Part shown: positions 56,314-64,000 of the stretch, piece by piece
Position numbering within the stretch: position 1 is the first letter of the stretch
Layout of the letters: each line of letters starts with the position of its first letter
Assembly: GCF_014201355.1 (NCBI RefSeq)
Contig: NZ_JACHEG010000002.1
Span: 186,001 to 250,000 of the forward strand
Direction: 5' to 3'
DNA from: Aliirhizobium wenxiniae
GTDB lineage: Bacteria; Pseudomonadota; Alphaproteobacteria; Rhizobiales; Rhizobiaceae
DNA length: 64,000 nt
Position numbers and translations under genes: made by a program
Notes under the pieces: model-generated
What the model saw: only the letters and a program-made list of their open reading frames with translations
Databases searched by the model: none
Told to the model about the DNA's origin: nothing

Positions 56314-57489
56314 TCAAGCCGCCATCAGCTGCAGCGGATGCAGCGTGCCGTCGCTGTAGACGAAGCGGCCGTCGCGGAAAGTGGCACGGATGCGGTGGAC
56401 GTCGCCGGTCTCGACAGCCACAAGATCGGCGCGCTGGCCGATCACGATTTCACCGCGATCGGTAAGGCCTGCCGCGCGGGCGGCATTTGAGGTTGCCATG
56501 GCGACGGCCTTGGGAAGGCCAATGGTCATGATATCGGCAAGTTTGAAGATTGCGGGAACGAAGGCGGCCGGATGGTAATCCGCTGCAATCGTCGACAGCA
56601 GGCCGGCGCTGGCTGCGTCGAGTGCGCTCAGATTGCCTGACATGGACCCGCCACGCAGCGCGTTCGGCGCGCCCATCAGCGTATGCAGGCCACGACGAAT
56701 GGCTTCTTCTGCCGCCGCCATCGTCACCGGAAACTCGCTGATCGTCACGCCGAGATCGAACATCTCTATGACCTTTTCGGCGCTGTCGTCATCATGCGAG
56801 GCGAGCGACAGACCATGCTTCTTCGAAAGCGCGACGATTTCCTTCAACCGCGTTTCGATCTCCGGGTTGCTGCGCATCTCGATGCGCTTGTTGATCATCT
56901 CCTGGGCTGTCTCGATCGAGATCGAGCGACGCTCGGACATGCTCAGCACGTAAGCTTCGATATTGTTGTACTGGCCCTGCCCCGGCGTGTGGTCGGTCAG
57001 CGACACCATGTCGATCTCGCCGGCTTCAAGCAGCCGCTCCAACGTCGGCGCGGCACCGACATTGGTGATCTCGTAACGGGCATGAACGCGGTGGTCGATC
57101 AGAAGATCGTCACGCAGCCGGTTGATGCCCTCGATCACGGCCGAGGTGGTCTCCAGCGAGCGGACATTGCCGTAGACGCTTTCGGTGGCGAATGAGACGG
57201 CTGCATAGGCAGTCGTCACACCATGAGCGGCAAGCTTCTTGTCCAGTTCATGGATGCCGAAATCGATCGGCATCTCCGCCTTCGGACGCGGGGAAATCTC
57301 GCGCTCGATCATGTCACCATGCAGGTCGACGAAACCGGGCATCAGGTAACGCCCGCCGCCGTCGATCACGGCATCGGCAACCGGCTCGTCACGGATTTCG
57401 GCAATCGCGCCGTCCTCGATCCTGACCGAGCCGCCTTCAACGATCTGGTCCGGCAAAACGAGGGTGAAGTTGCCGAGCCACATGATCAT
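56314..57489 (-). CDS. phnM: PhnM-like alpha-D-ribose 1-methylphosphonate 5-triphosphate diphosphatase
   Basis: The 391-residue amidohydrolase-fold enzyme resembles PhnM of the C-P lyase pathway: DGGGRYLMPGFVDLHGDMIEREISPRP (first metal-binding motif, HGD), VSLTDHTPGQGQY, LASHDDDSAEKV (His-Asp) and MGAPNALRGGSMSGNLSALDA. It stands apart from other phn genes, between purN and a NUDIX gene; some rhizobia have a second, scattered phnM. A PHO-box-like sequence precedes it at 57536. Role in phosphonate use is inferred from the family. Confidence 0.88.
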   Translation of the reverse strand: MIMWLGNFTLVLPDQIVEGGSVRIEDGAIAEIRDEPVADAVIDGGGRYLMPGFVDLHGDMIEREISPRPKAEMPIDFGIHELDKKLAAHGVTTAYAAVSFATESVYGNVRSLETTSAVIEGINRLRDDLLIDHRVHARYEITNVGAAPTLERLLEAGEIDMVSLTDHTPGQGQYNNIEAYVLSMSERRSISIETAQEMINKRIEMRSNPEIETRLKEIVALSKKHGLSLASHDDDSAEKVIEMFDLGVTISEFPVTMAAAEEAIRRGLHTLMGAPNALRGGSMSGNLSALDAASAGLLSTIAADYHPAAFVPAIFKLADIMTIGLPKAVAMATSNAARAAGLTDRGEIVIGQRADLVAVETGDVHRIRATFRDGRFVYSDGTLHPLQLMAA

Positions 57490-57535
57490 CTCCTAATGCT
57501 TTCGGTCTGTCGGCTGGAGCCGTTAGGCGCGTTTC

Positions 57536-57553
57536 GTGACATTGGTGTGAAGC
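57536..57553 (-). promoter_or_regulatory. Candidate PHO box and palindrome upstream of phnM
   Basis: On the minus strand GCTTCAC-ACCA-ATGTCAC (10 of 14 matches to CTGTCAY-N4-CTGTCAY, 11-nt period) lies 46 nt upstream of the phnM start. Overlapping it, GTGTGAA (57545-57551) and TTCACAC (57563-57569) form a 7-bp inverted repeat, which might be the site of another regulator. Confidence 0.35.
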
Positions 57554-57581
57554 TGCAGAAATTTCACACAGCGGATGATAC

Positions 57582-58193
57582 TCAGCCTGACGTCAATTCC
57601 GCACGATGCAGCATAGCCCACTGCAATGCGATGATCGTCTTGGCATCGGTGATCTCTCCTGTGGCGATCATCCTGTAAGCATCATCGAAGCCCAGAGTGA
57701 CGATCTCGATATCCTCCGCCTCGCCTTCAAGGCCACCACCGAGACCGACCCTCTTATCGGCATCGACGCTGGCGAGGAAGAGCGACAGCTTTTCCGTCAG
57801 AGCGCCGGGGCTCGCATAAACGTCGCAGATATAGCGCGCCTTCTCTATGCTGAAACCGGTCTCTTCCATTGCCTCGCGAACAACGGCTTCGGCCGGTATT
57901 TCACCATCGTCAACGAGACCGGCAGGGATCTCCAGCATAAAAGCCGGGTCGCCATTGGCAAAGGCGCCGGAGCGGAACTGACGGACGAGAACGACAGTAT
58001 CATCGGCTGGATTGTGCAGAAGAATGGCGGCAGCGCTGCCGTGATCATGGACTTCGCGAGTGACCGTAACGACACTCCCATCCCGCATCTGCTGCTCGAA
58101 GGTGAGCATCTCCAACGTCACAAATCCCTTCCACAGGGTCTTTCTCGATAAGAGGCGCACTCGGTCTGCTTCGGAAGTGTCGATATCGATCAT
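57582..58193 (-). CDS. NUDIX hydrolase, probable ADP-ribose pyrophosphatase
   Basis: From ATG 58193 (AGGAA upstream) the 203-residue protein has the full NUDIX box: G-x5-E-x7-REAMEE-x-GF, read as GLVDDGEIPAEAVVREAMEETGF at about 113-135. Upstream VVLVRQFRSGAF and downstream YASPGALTEKLSLFLA match the NudF/ADP-ribose diphosphatase group. The longer frame upstream lacks a start signal. It precedes phnM by 92 nt, with the palindrome in between. Confidence 0.88.
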   Translation of the reverse strand: MIDIDTSEADRVRLLSRKTLWKGFVTLEMLTFEQQMRDGSVVTVTREVHDHGSAAAILLHNPADDTVVLVRQFRSGAFANGDPAFMLEIPAGLVDDGEIPAEAVVREAMEETGFSIEKARYICDVYASPGALTEKLSLFLASVDADKRVGLGGGLEGEAEDIEIVTLGFDDAYRMIATGEITDAKTIIALQWAMLHRAELTSG

Positions 58194-58233
58194 GTCCGTT
58201 CCTGTACTTCTGATTCTCGTCGATGATGCAGGA

Positions 58234-60366
58234 TCAGCTCTTGCGGAGCCAGACCTTGTTGTCGTGGACGGCTGCGCCACCGAAGGGAGCAACGGGGTCG
58301 GCGCCGGTCAGGACATTGATCCCCTCGCCGTCAAGATGCGCGTCGTTGGGCCATAGCCCTTCGGCGATCAGCACGCCCGGCTTTGCGCCCGGCACCAGCT
58401 TAGCATGAAGGCGGATTTCGCCACGGCGATTACCAAGACAGACGATATCACCATCGACAACGCCCAGACGTTCTGCATCGCTCGGTTCGATCATCACTTC
58501 CGGCCGGCCTTCCTTCTGTATCGAGCTTTTCGTCTCGGCAAAGCTGGAATTGAGGAAGCTGCGCGACGGAGAGGTCGCCAGCCGGAACGGATGCTCGGCA
58601 TCAACCGTCTCGATCACCGCGACATGGTCCGGGAAGCGCGGCAATTCCGTGTGTGGGCCAAGCGGACCGACGCTATCCGGCGTGCGGTCGGGCGACGGGC
58701 CGTTTATCCAATCCGGCGAGAAACGGAACTTTCCATCCGGATATCCAAAGCCCTTGATATAATGGGCCGTGTCGAAATCCGGCTGGGCATCGATCCACTT
58801 GTCGGCCTTCAACTCGTCATAGGAGCTCCAGCCGCTATCGGCCAGGATACGGTCGATATGGCTTCGCTCATCCTTACCGAAGCCGGCGAAGTGATCGACG
58901 CCGAGGCGCTTTGCCAGTTCCTCGATGACGAAGAGATTGGTGCGCACCGTTTCCGGCGGCTCGACCAGCTTGGGCCCAAGCAGGATATGCTGCTGGCCGC
59001 CGGCGCGATAAAGATCGTCATGTTCGAGAAACATGGTCGCCGGCAGCACGATATCGGCCATCCTCGCCGTATCGGTCATGAACTGTTCGTGCACAGCGGT
59101 GAACAGGTCGTCGCGTAGAAATCCCTGCTTTACCAGGCGCTGCTCCGGCGCGATGTTCATCGGATTGGTGTTCTGGATCAGAAGCGCCGTGACCGGGCCG
59201 CGATGACGCAGCGCCACAGGATCGCCGGTCAGCACACGGCCGATCTGCGACTGGTCGAGCATGCGGATTTCCGGATCCATATAGGCGGTGCCCATCAATT
59301 CGGACTTGTTCAGCCGGAATATCTCGCCGTTATTATGGAAAGCGCCGCCGCCTTCATACTGCCAGGAGCCGAGAACAGTCGCGATCGAAAGCGCTGCATG
59401 CATCGCCGCCGTGCCGTTGCGCTGGCGGGAAAAGCCGTAACCGAGGCGGAAGAAGGTTTTCTTCGTCGTGCCGATCAGTTTTGCGAAGTCCTCGATCTCC
59501 TCGACCGAAAGACCGGTGATTTCCGACGCCCATTGCGGCGTGCGGGATTCCAGGTGCGCTTCGAGACCAGCCGGATCGTCGGCATATTTCGCCATATATT
59601 CGCGGTCGGCATAACCGTCGCGGAAGGCGACATGCATGAGGGCGCAGGCGAGTGCGGCATCGGTGCCGGGGCGAAGAACGATCTTCACGTCAGCCTGTTT
59701 CATCGTCGGATTGTCGTAGATGTCGACGACGACGATCTTCGCGCCACGTTCCTTGCGGGCCTTCACCGCATGGGTCATCACATTGACCTGGGTGGCCACC
59801 GCATTGGTGCCCCAGATGACGACGCAATCGGACTTGGCCATCTCGCGCGGATCAGGGCCGCGCAATGCGCCGGTGCCCATCACATAACCGGTCCAGGCCA
59901 TGTTGGTGCAGATCGTGCCCATGAAGCCCGAATATTTCTTGGCGTGGCGAAGGCGCTCGATACTGTCGCGCTGCACCTGCCCCATCGTGCCGGCGTAAAA
60001 ATACGGCCAGACGGCTTCGGAACCATGCTTGGCTTCGGCCTTGACGAAGGCATCGGCGATCTCGTCGAGTGCCGCTTCCCAGGAAAACTCCTGCCAATTG
60101 CCATCGCCCTTCGCACCTTTGCGGCGCTGCGGGACCATGAGGCGACCCGGATGATAGATGCGCTCAGAATAACGCGCGACCTTGGCGCAGATGACGCCAG
60201 CCGTATAGGTGTTATCAGACGACCCGCGCACACGACCGATCCTGCCGTCCTCGGTCAGATCGACATCCAGCGCACAGGCGCTCGGACAGTCATGCGGACA
60301 GACGGTATGGCCGACAGAATTGTGGCCGGGCTTGCTTTTGACAGAGATGGGGGTCGCGATGTTCAT
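58234..60366 (-). CDS. Molybdopterin oxidoreductase (DMSO-reductase family)
   Basis: From ATG 60366 the 710-residue protein has an N-terminal [4Fe-4S] site CPHDCPSACALDV ... GVICAK (C-x3-C-x3-C-x26-C), the bis-MGD fold with YFYAGTMGQVQRD, VIWGTNAVATQVNVM and QNTNPMNIAPEQ, and a C-terminal dinucleotide-binding domain (PLGPHTELPRFPDH ... GEIRLHAKLVPGAKPGVL). No Tat signal, Fe-S or membrane subunit is encoded nearby, so it may be a cytoplasmic single-subunit oxidoreductase. Substrate unknown. The NUDIX gene follows at 40 nt. Confidence 0.88.
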   Translation of the reverse strand: MNIATPISVKSKPGHNSVGHTVCPHDCPSACALDVDLTEDGRIGRVRGSSDNTYTAGVICAKVARYSERIYHPGRLMVPQRRKGAKGDGNWQEFSWEAALDEIADAFVKAEAKHGSEAVWPYFYAGTMGQVQRDSIERLRHAKKYSGFMGTICTNMAWTGYVMGTGALRGPDPREMAKSDCVVIWGTNAVATQVNVMTHAVKARKERGAKIVVVDIYDNPTMKQADVKIVLRPGTDAALACALMHVAFRDGYADREYMAKYADDPAGLEAHLESRTPQWASEITGLSVEEIEDFAKLIGTTKKTFFRLGYGFSRQRNGTAAMHAALSIATVLGSWQYEGGGAFHNNGEIFRLNKSELMGTAYMDPEIRMLDQSQIGRVLTGDPVALRHRGPVTALLIQNTNPMNIAPEQRLVKQGFLRDDLFTAVHEQFMTDTARMADIVLPATMFLEHDDLYRAGGQQHILLGPKLVEPPETVRTNLFVIEELAKRLGVDHFAGFGKDERSHIDRILADSGWSSYDELKADKWIDAQPDFDTAHYIKGFGYPDGKFRFSPDWINGPSPDRTPDSVGPLGPHTELPRFPDHVAVIETVDAEHPFRLATSPSRSFLNSSFAETKSSIQKEGRPEVMIEPSDAERLGVVDGDIVCLGNRRGEIRLHAKLVPGAKPGVLIAEGLWPNDAHLDGEGINVLTGADPVAPFGGAAVHDNKVWLRKS

Positions 60367-60449
60367 GGCTTTTCTATATTGCAAGCGAAGGCCCGCCAAA
60401 AGCGCCATTTGGCAGTCATCAATTTAATTCAAGCGAGACACAGGTTCAG

Positions 60450-61319
60450 ATGAACTACCGGCATATCTACCACGCGGGCAATTTTGCCGATGTTCTCAAG
60501 CACGCCGTTCTGGCGCGGCTGGTTCGCTACCAGCAGAAAAAGGACAAGGCGTTCCGTGTGCTCGACACCCATGCCGGCATCGGTCTTTACGATCTGTCGT
60601 CGGAAGAGGCTCAGAAGACCGGCGAATGGGCGGAAGGCATCGGCCGACTGATGGAAGCCGAGCTTCCGGCAGATGTCGCCGAAATCCTCGAACCTTATTT
60701 CGCCGCGATCCGAGAACTGAACCCCAATGGCGGCATCAAGCTTTATCCCGGCTCGCCGAAGCTTGCCCGCATGCTGTTTCGCCCGCAGGATCGGCTTTCG
60801 GCGATGGAGTTGCATCCGGACGACTATAACCGCCTGCACAATCTGTTCGAGGGCGACTTTCAGGTTCGCGTGACCGAACTTGATGGCTGGCTGGCTCTCG
60901 GCGCGCATCTACCGCCGAAGGAAAAGCGCGGCATCGTTCTGGTCGATCCGCCCTTCGAGGAAGCTGGAGAATACGAGCGGTTGGCGAAGGGGCTGGCGAC
61001 GGCGTATCGCCGCTTTTCCGGCGGCACCTATTGCCTCTGGTATCCGATCAAGAAGGGCGCGCCGATCAAGTCCTTCCACGAGGAACTTCAGGCGCTGGAA
61101 ATCCCGAAAATGCTCTGCGCCGAGCTTTCGGTAAAAAGCGATCGCGAAACCACCGGGCTTTCCGGCACCGGCCTCATCATCGTCAATCCGCCCTTCACCC
61201 TGAAGGACGAGTTGCATGCGCTGCTGCCGGTGCTCAAGACCGTGCTCGGTCAGGACCGTTTTGCCTCACAGCGCGCCTTCTGGCTGCGTGGCGAAGAAGG
61301 CGGACGCGGCGAGGAATGA
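60450..61319 (+). CDS. rlmJ: 23S rRNA (adenine(2030)-N6)-methyltransferase
   Basis: RlmJ methylates A2030 of 23S rRNA. The 289-residue protein begins MNYRHIYHAGNFADVLKHAV, has the SAM-binding LDTHAGIGLYDLSS (about 38-51) and the catalytic DPPFEE at 166-171, then YCLWYPIKKGAPIKSFHEEL. Length and motifs match E. coli RlmJ (280 residues). AGG lies 6 nt before ATG 60450. It converges with the YbhN-like gene. Confidence 0.95.
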   Translation: MNYRHIYHAGNFADVLKHAVLARLVRYQQKKDKAFRVLDTHAGIGLYDLSSEEAQKTGEWAEGIGRLMEAELPADVAEILEPYFAAIRELNPNGGIKLYPGSPKLARMLFRPQDRLSAMELHPDDYNRLHNLFEGDFQVRVTELDGWLALGAHLPPKEKRGIVLVDPPFEEAGEYERLAKGLATAYRRFSGGTYCLWYPIKKGAPIKSFHEELQALEIPKMLCAELSVKSDRETTGLSGTGLIIVNPPFTLKDELHALLPVLKTVLGQDRFASQRAFWLRGEEGGRGEE

Positions 61320-61334
61320 TCGCCGGGAGGATCT

Positions 61335-62318
61335 CTAGGCCTTTTCCTGATGCTTGGCCCGCTGAATATCCAGTGGCTCGTGGCGGCGGAACTGTGAGCG
61401 CTCGAAAATGAAGATCACCACCAGCGCCATGACGAAGGGGATGATCAGGTAGAAGAGCCTGAAGACGAGCAGTGCTGCAATGACATCAGCCGGATTCATA
61501 TCTGGAAGACCCATGACGAAGACGAGTTCCAGGACACCTAGACCACCCGGCGCATGAGAAAGAAGGGCGGCGGAAAAGGATACGAGAAAAATCCCGAGCA
61601 CGACCATGTATCCGGGATTTCCGGCCTCCGGCAGAGCAAAATAGATGATCCCAGCAGCGCCGATCAGCTCGATCGGTGCGATCAAAAGCTGCGGCAGCAC
61701 GACCCGCGGTGCGGGATAGACGATATTGACCGATCCGAGTTTCGACAGCCGGAGTGTCAGCGGCTTCAGCTTCATGAAGCTTGCGACGACATAGAGACCG
61801 ATCAACACCAGCAGGAAATATCCCAGCGCCGCTGAGGCTTCGACCGGGATCAGATCACCGAAACGGGCAATCACTTCAGGCTCGATGACAAGAATGACGC
61901 CGATCAGCATCAGTGTCCCGAGAATGAAGGTGAAGGAACACATGGCGATGAGAACGCCGATTTCTGCCGGCGTCATGCCCCTTGTCGAATAGGCGCGGTA
62001 GCGGACAACGGCACCGGAGACAACAGAAGCGCCAATATTGTGCGACAATGCGTAGGTGGTGAACGAGCAGACGGTGATGAAAAACCAGTCGATCTTGCGC
62101 CCGAGATGCATCAAGGCGATTCGGTCGTAACCGGCCAAGGCCCAGTAGGCGACGAGGCTTGAAGCCGCGGCAAGACACCAGTGTGTCTTGGGAATAGCGG
62201 CAAGACTTACCCACAGATCATCGAGAGAAAGCCCCCTCAATTCCTTGTAGAGAAGCCACGCCGAAAGCGCTATCGTCAGGCCGCCCACGGCAGGCCACAG
62301 GTATTTCTTGAATGTCAT
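61335..62318 (-). CDS. YbhN/lysylphosphatidylglycerol synthase-type membrane protein
   Basis: The 327-residue protein has about eight hydrophobic segments of the UPF0104/YbhN (LPG synthase transmembrane-domain) family: SAWLLYKELRGLSLDDLWVSLAAI near the start, ALSHNIGASVVSGAVVRYRAYSTRGM, and HAPGGLGVLELVFVMGLPDM near the C-terminus. It lacks the soluble aminoacyl-transferase domain of MprF, so it is not a full MprF enzyme. Some members flip lipid-linked molecules; the role here is open. Confidence 0.88.
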   Translation of the reverse strand: MTFKKYLWPAVGGLTIALSAWLLYKELRGLSLDDLWVSLAAIPKTHWCLAAASSLVAYWALAGYDRIALMHLGRKIDWFFITVCSFTTYALSHNIGASVVSGAVVRYRAYSTRGMTPAEIGVLIAMCSFTFILGTLMLIGVILVIEPEVIARFGDLIPVEASAALGYFLLVLIGLYVVASFMKLKPLTLRLSKLGSVNIVYPAPRVVLPQLLIAPIELIGAAGIIYFALPEAGNPGYMVVLGIFLVSFSAALLSHAPGGLGVLELVFVMGLPDMNPADVIAALLVFRLFYLIIPFVMALVVIFIFERSQFRRHEPLDIQRAKHQEKA

Positions 62319-62452
62319 TCAGCTGTTTCGCTCTTTGCTCCCCACCTCGATCACTGCATGCAGCCATCAGCGAATTTACACTCTATTCGCCTGGACACTG
62401 AACATTCAACAATTACAACGCTCTCGTGTTCCAATGGTGAGGATTCGTGATC

Positions 62453-63151
62453 ATGATGAAGAAATCGTCAGCTCTCCGCGAGGTCCTTTTTGCCGCAGCG
62501 ATCATGCTCGCAACAGCGGCTTTGACATTGTCCCCGGTCAATGCGCAGGAACGTCGCCAGGATCGAGCCCAGGACCGCGCCGGAAATTTCGACTTCTATG
62601 TGCTCTCGCTCTCATGGTCTCCGACCTTCTGCGCCACTGCCAAGGGCGGTCGCAACGACCAGCAATGCGGCATAGACAAACGGTTCCGCTTCGTCGTGCA
62701 TGGCCTGTGGCCACAATATGAAAAGGGTTATCCGGACTTTTGCCGAACCTCCGAGCCTGAACGGGTACCGCGTACGGTTGGCGAAAAGATGTTCGACATC
62801 ATGCCATCGATGGGACTTGTCGGCCATCAGTGGCGAAAGCACGGTAGCTGCTCCGGGCTGGACCAAGAGACCTATTTCGACAAGGTTCGCCAGGCCTATG
62901 AGCGTGTAGAGATTCCTGCCGACCTAACCCACGGCGACCGGCCGCTCAGCCTTTCCGCGGACGAAATCGAGCAAAAGTTCCTCAGCGCCAATCCTGGCAT
63001 GAGCCACCGCGGCATCGCCGCGAGCTGCGAGGGACGCCAGTTGGAAGAAATCCGCATCTGCCTCACCAAGGATCTCGCTTTCCGCGACTGCGCCGAAGTC
63101 GACCGCCGAGGCTGCACGATCAGCCAGATCACCCTTCCGCCAGCACGCTGA
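62453..63151 (+). CDS. Secreted ribonuclease T2
   Basis: The 232-residue enzyme has a signal peptide (about 1-32, ending SPVNAQ) and the T2 active-site boxes FVVHGLWPQ (His83) and GHQWRKHGSC (His125, Lys129, His130), which are complete. Several cysteines probably form disulfides in the periplasm or medium. It cleaves RNA to give nucleotides, a possible phosphate source. GAGG lies before ATG 62453; ATG 62456 is also possible. A GST gene follows after 22 nt. Confidence 0.94.
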   Translation: MMKKSSALREVLFAAAIMLATAALTLSPVNAQERRQDRAQDRAGNFDFYVLSLSWSPTFCATAKGGRNDQQCGIDKRFRFVVHGLWPQYEKGYPDFCRTSEPERVPRTVGEKMFDIMPSMGLVGHQWRKHGSCSGLDQETYFDKVRQAYERVEIPADLTHGDRPLSLSADEIEQKFLSANPGMSHRGIAASCEGRQLEEIRICLTKDLAFRDCAEVDRRGCTISQITLPPAR

Positions 63152-63173
63152 CAAATTTCAAAGAGGAAATCCG

Positions 63174-63770
63174 ATGAAAATTCTTTATTCCCCCGCCTCC
63201 CCTTATTCAGCCAAGTGCCGCATGGCGGCGCGTCATCTCGGTATTGCACTGACCGAGGTGAAGACCGACACAAATTCGGCACCAGCGGAACTGACCGACA
63301 ACAATCCGCTCGGAAAGATCCCCGTCCTGATCCGCGACGGCGAAGCGCCGATCTATGACAGCGTCGCGATCATGCATTTTCTCGACCGTAAGTCGGGCGG
63401 CAAACTTTATCCGAAAAAGGATGAGAAGCGCACCGAAGCGGAAGTGCTCGAGGCGCTGTGCGATGGTGTGATGGACTGCCTTCTTTCGATTGTCTACGAG
63501 CGCCGTTTCCGCGGCGAGGAAAACGCCTATCAGCCGTGGATCGACAAGCAGTGGGCCAAGGTCGTCAAATCACTCGACTACCTGGAAAAGAACCTGCCGA
63601 AGACCGGCAAGAAACTGCATGGCGGCCATTTCGCGCTCGCAGCCATGATCGGTTATCTCGACCTGCGCTTTAACGGCCAATGGGCCGAAGGCCGTCCGGA
63701 ACTTGCTTCCTGGCCGGATATCTTTGCCAAGAAGTTTTACCATTATGCGGAGATGAAGGCAGCGGCGTAA
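63174..63770 (+). CDS. Glutathione S-transferase family protein
   Basis: The 198-residue protein has the thioredoxin-like N domain MKILYSPASPYSAKCRMAARHLGI ... LTDNNPLGKIPVLIRDGEAPIYDSVAIMHFLD (with Ser and Tyr in SPYSAK as catalytic candidates) and an all-helical C domain (about 90-195, ending GRPELASWPDIF). GAGG 7 nt before ATG 63174. The substrate is unknown. Spacing to RNase T2 (22 nt) suggests co-transcription. A terminator follows. Confidence 0.9.
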   Translation: MKILYSPASPYSAKCRMAARHLGIALTEVKTDTNSAPAELTDNNPLGKIPVLIRDGEAPIYDSVAIMHFLDRKSGGKLYPKKDEKRTEAEVLEALCDGVMDCLLSIVYERRFRGEENAYQPWIDKQWAKVVKSLDYLEKNLPKTGKKLHGGHFALAAMIGYLDLRFNGQWAEGRPELASWPDIFAKKFYHYAEMKAAA

Positions 63771-63810
63771 ATCTACCCGGACATTTCATGTCAGCCTGTT
63801 CGAACCAATC

Positions 63811-63836
63811 AAGGGGCCGGTTCAGGCCCCTTTTAA
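63811..63836 (+). terminator. Rho-independent terminator after the GST gene
   Basis: AAGGGGCC / GGCCCCTT stem with a 6-nt loop followed by TT, 40 nt after the stop codon. Confidence 0.75.
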
Positions 63837-63932
63837 ATTTTCACCGCCTCGCCGGTCGATAACGACCGAATATTCTTGCCATCACGGGCAATCGGATCGA
63901 GAACATATCATCCAAAAATCAGGGAGGTGACG

Positions 63933-64000
63933 ATGGCCAAAGGTCAGGTTCGCAGCAACAAAGAAGTTCGGAAACCCAAGAAGGACAAGGGCGCTGAGAA
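63933..64000 (+). CDS. Small Lys-rich protein, N-terminal part
   Basis: An ATG at 63933 stands 6 nt after GGGAGGTGACG and begins MAKGQVRSNKEVRKPKKDKG, running off the right edge of the window. The Lys/Arg-rich start is typical of a short conserved rhizobial protein of unknown function. Its total length is not visible. Confidence 0.6.
   Translation, partial: MAKGQVRSNKEVRKPKKDKGAE

Overview
The window is chromosomal DNA from an alphaproteobacterium of the Rhizobiaceae (Rhizobium/Agrobacterium/Sinorhizobium group). The reasons are gene content and order: plsX-fabH-ihfA-merR, DUF177 with a CBP3-type cytochrome bc1 chaperone, a K+-independent H+-pyrophosphatase, glyA-nrdR-ribD-ribE, an LdtR/L,D-transpeptidase pair, hdaA next to ppk-ppx, and rhizobial small secreted families (BA14K, DUF1236, DUF6163). 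The genus cannot be fixed from the sequence alone.

Layout. 1-5031: part of a cell-surface polysaccharide locus, with a divergent chain-length determinant (cut by the left edge), a short Wza-type export lipoprotein, a GT4 glycosyltransferase, a WcaJ/ExoY-type priming transferase and a Wzy/O-antigen-ligase-like protein. 5062-7289: small genes (XRE regulator, a 49-residue membrane peptide, a 62-residue protein, two Arg-rich secreted proteins) around a tRNA-Pro(GGG). 7406-12040: leftward housekeeping block of lipid, nucleoid and respiration-assembly genes. 12266-22298: bamE, hppA, an MFS transporter, nusB-ribH, a GAF-HD-GYP gene on the opposite strand, and the glyA-nrdR-ribD-ribE operon. 22586-25971: peptidoglycan L,D-transpeptidase and its MarR-type regulator LdtR, then DUF6163. 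26096-29454: hemB, an RDD protein, bpt (N-end-rule transferase) and a DMT exporter. 29471-30172: a decayed AbrB-Doc toxin-antitoxin module beside an intact AbrB-like gene. 30226-44035: parC, an unrecognised exported protein, SulP, DUF1236, a chemoreceptor, aspS, a small DUF411 metal-related pair, an MFS protein and rnd. 44072-48621: DUF2000/AraC pair, phytase-like exported protein, SLAC1/TDT carrier and SRPBCC protein. 48675-57489: ppx-ppk-hdaA-AI-2E permease (leftward), purM-purN (rightward) and phnM. 57582-64000: NUDIX hydrolase, molybdopterin oxidoreductase, rlmJ, YbhN-like protein, RNase T2, GST and a small protein cut by the right edge.

How genes may work together. Riboflavin synthesis is split into two leftward units by the HD-GYP gene. 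Phosphorus handling is a theme of the right half: Ppk/Ppx, a phytase-like enzyme, PhnM and a secreted RNase T2. By eye I find PHO-box-like direct repeats (two 7-nt halves, 11-nt period) upstream of ppk, phnM and the phytase-like gene; these need a matrix scan. ldtR and the region upstream of its presumed target ldtP share an exact 10-nt word.

I found no phage, IS element, CRISPR array, secretion island or large anomalous block. The most unusual items are the decayed AbrB-Doc module, a 9-bp hairpin abutting the parC start codon, a 27-bp perfect hairpin between bamE and hppA, and several short conserved-looking proteins without assigned roles. Nothing here amounts to a clearly new multi-gene system.
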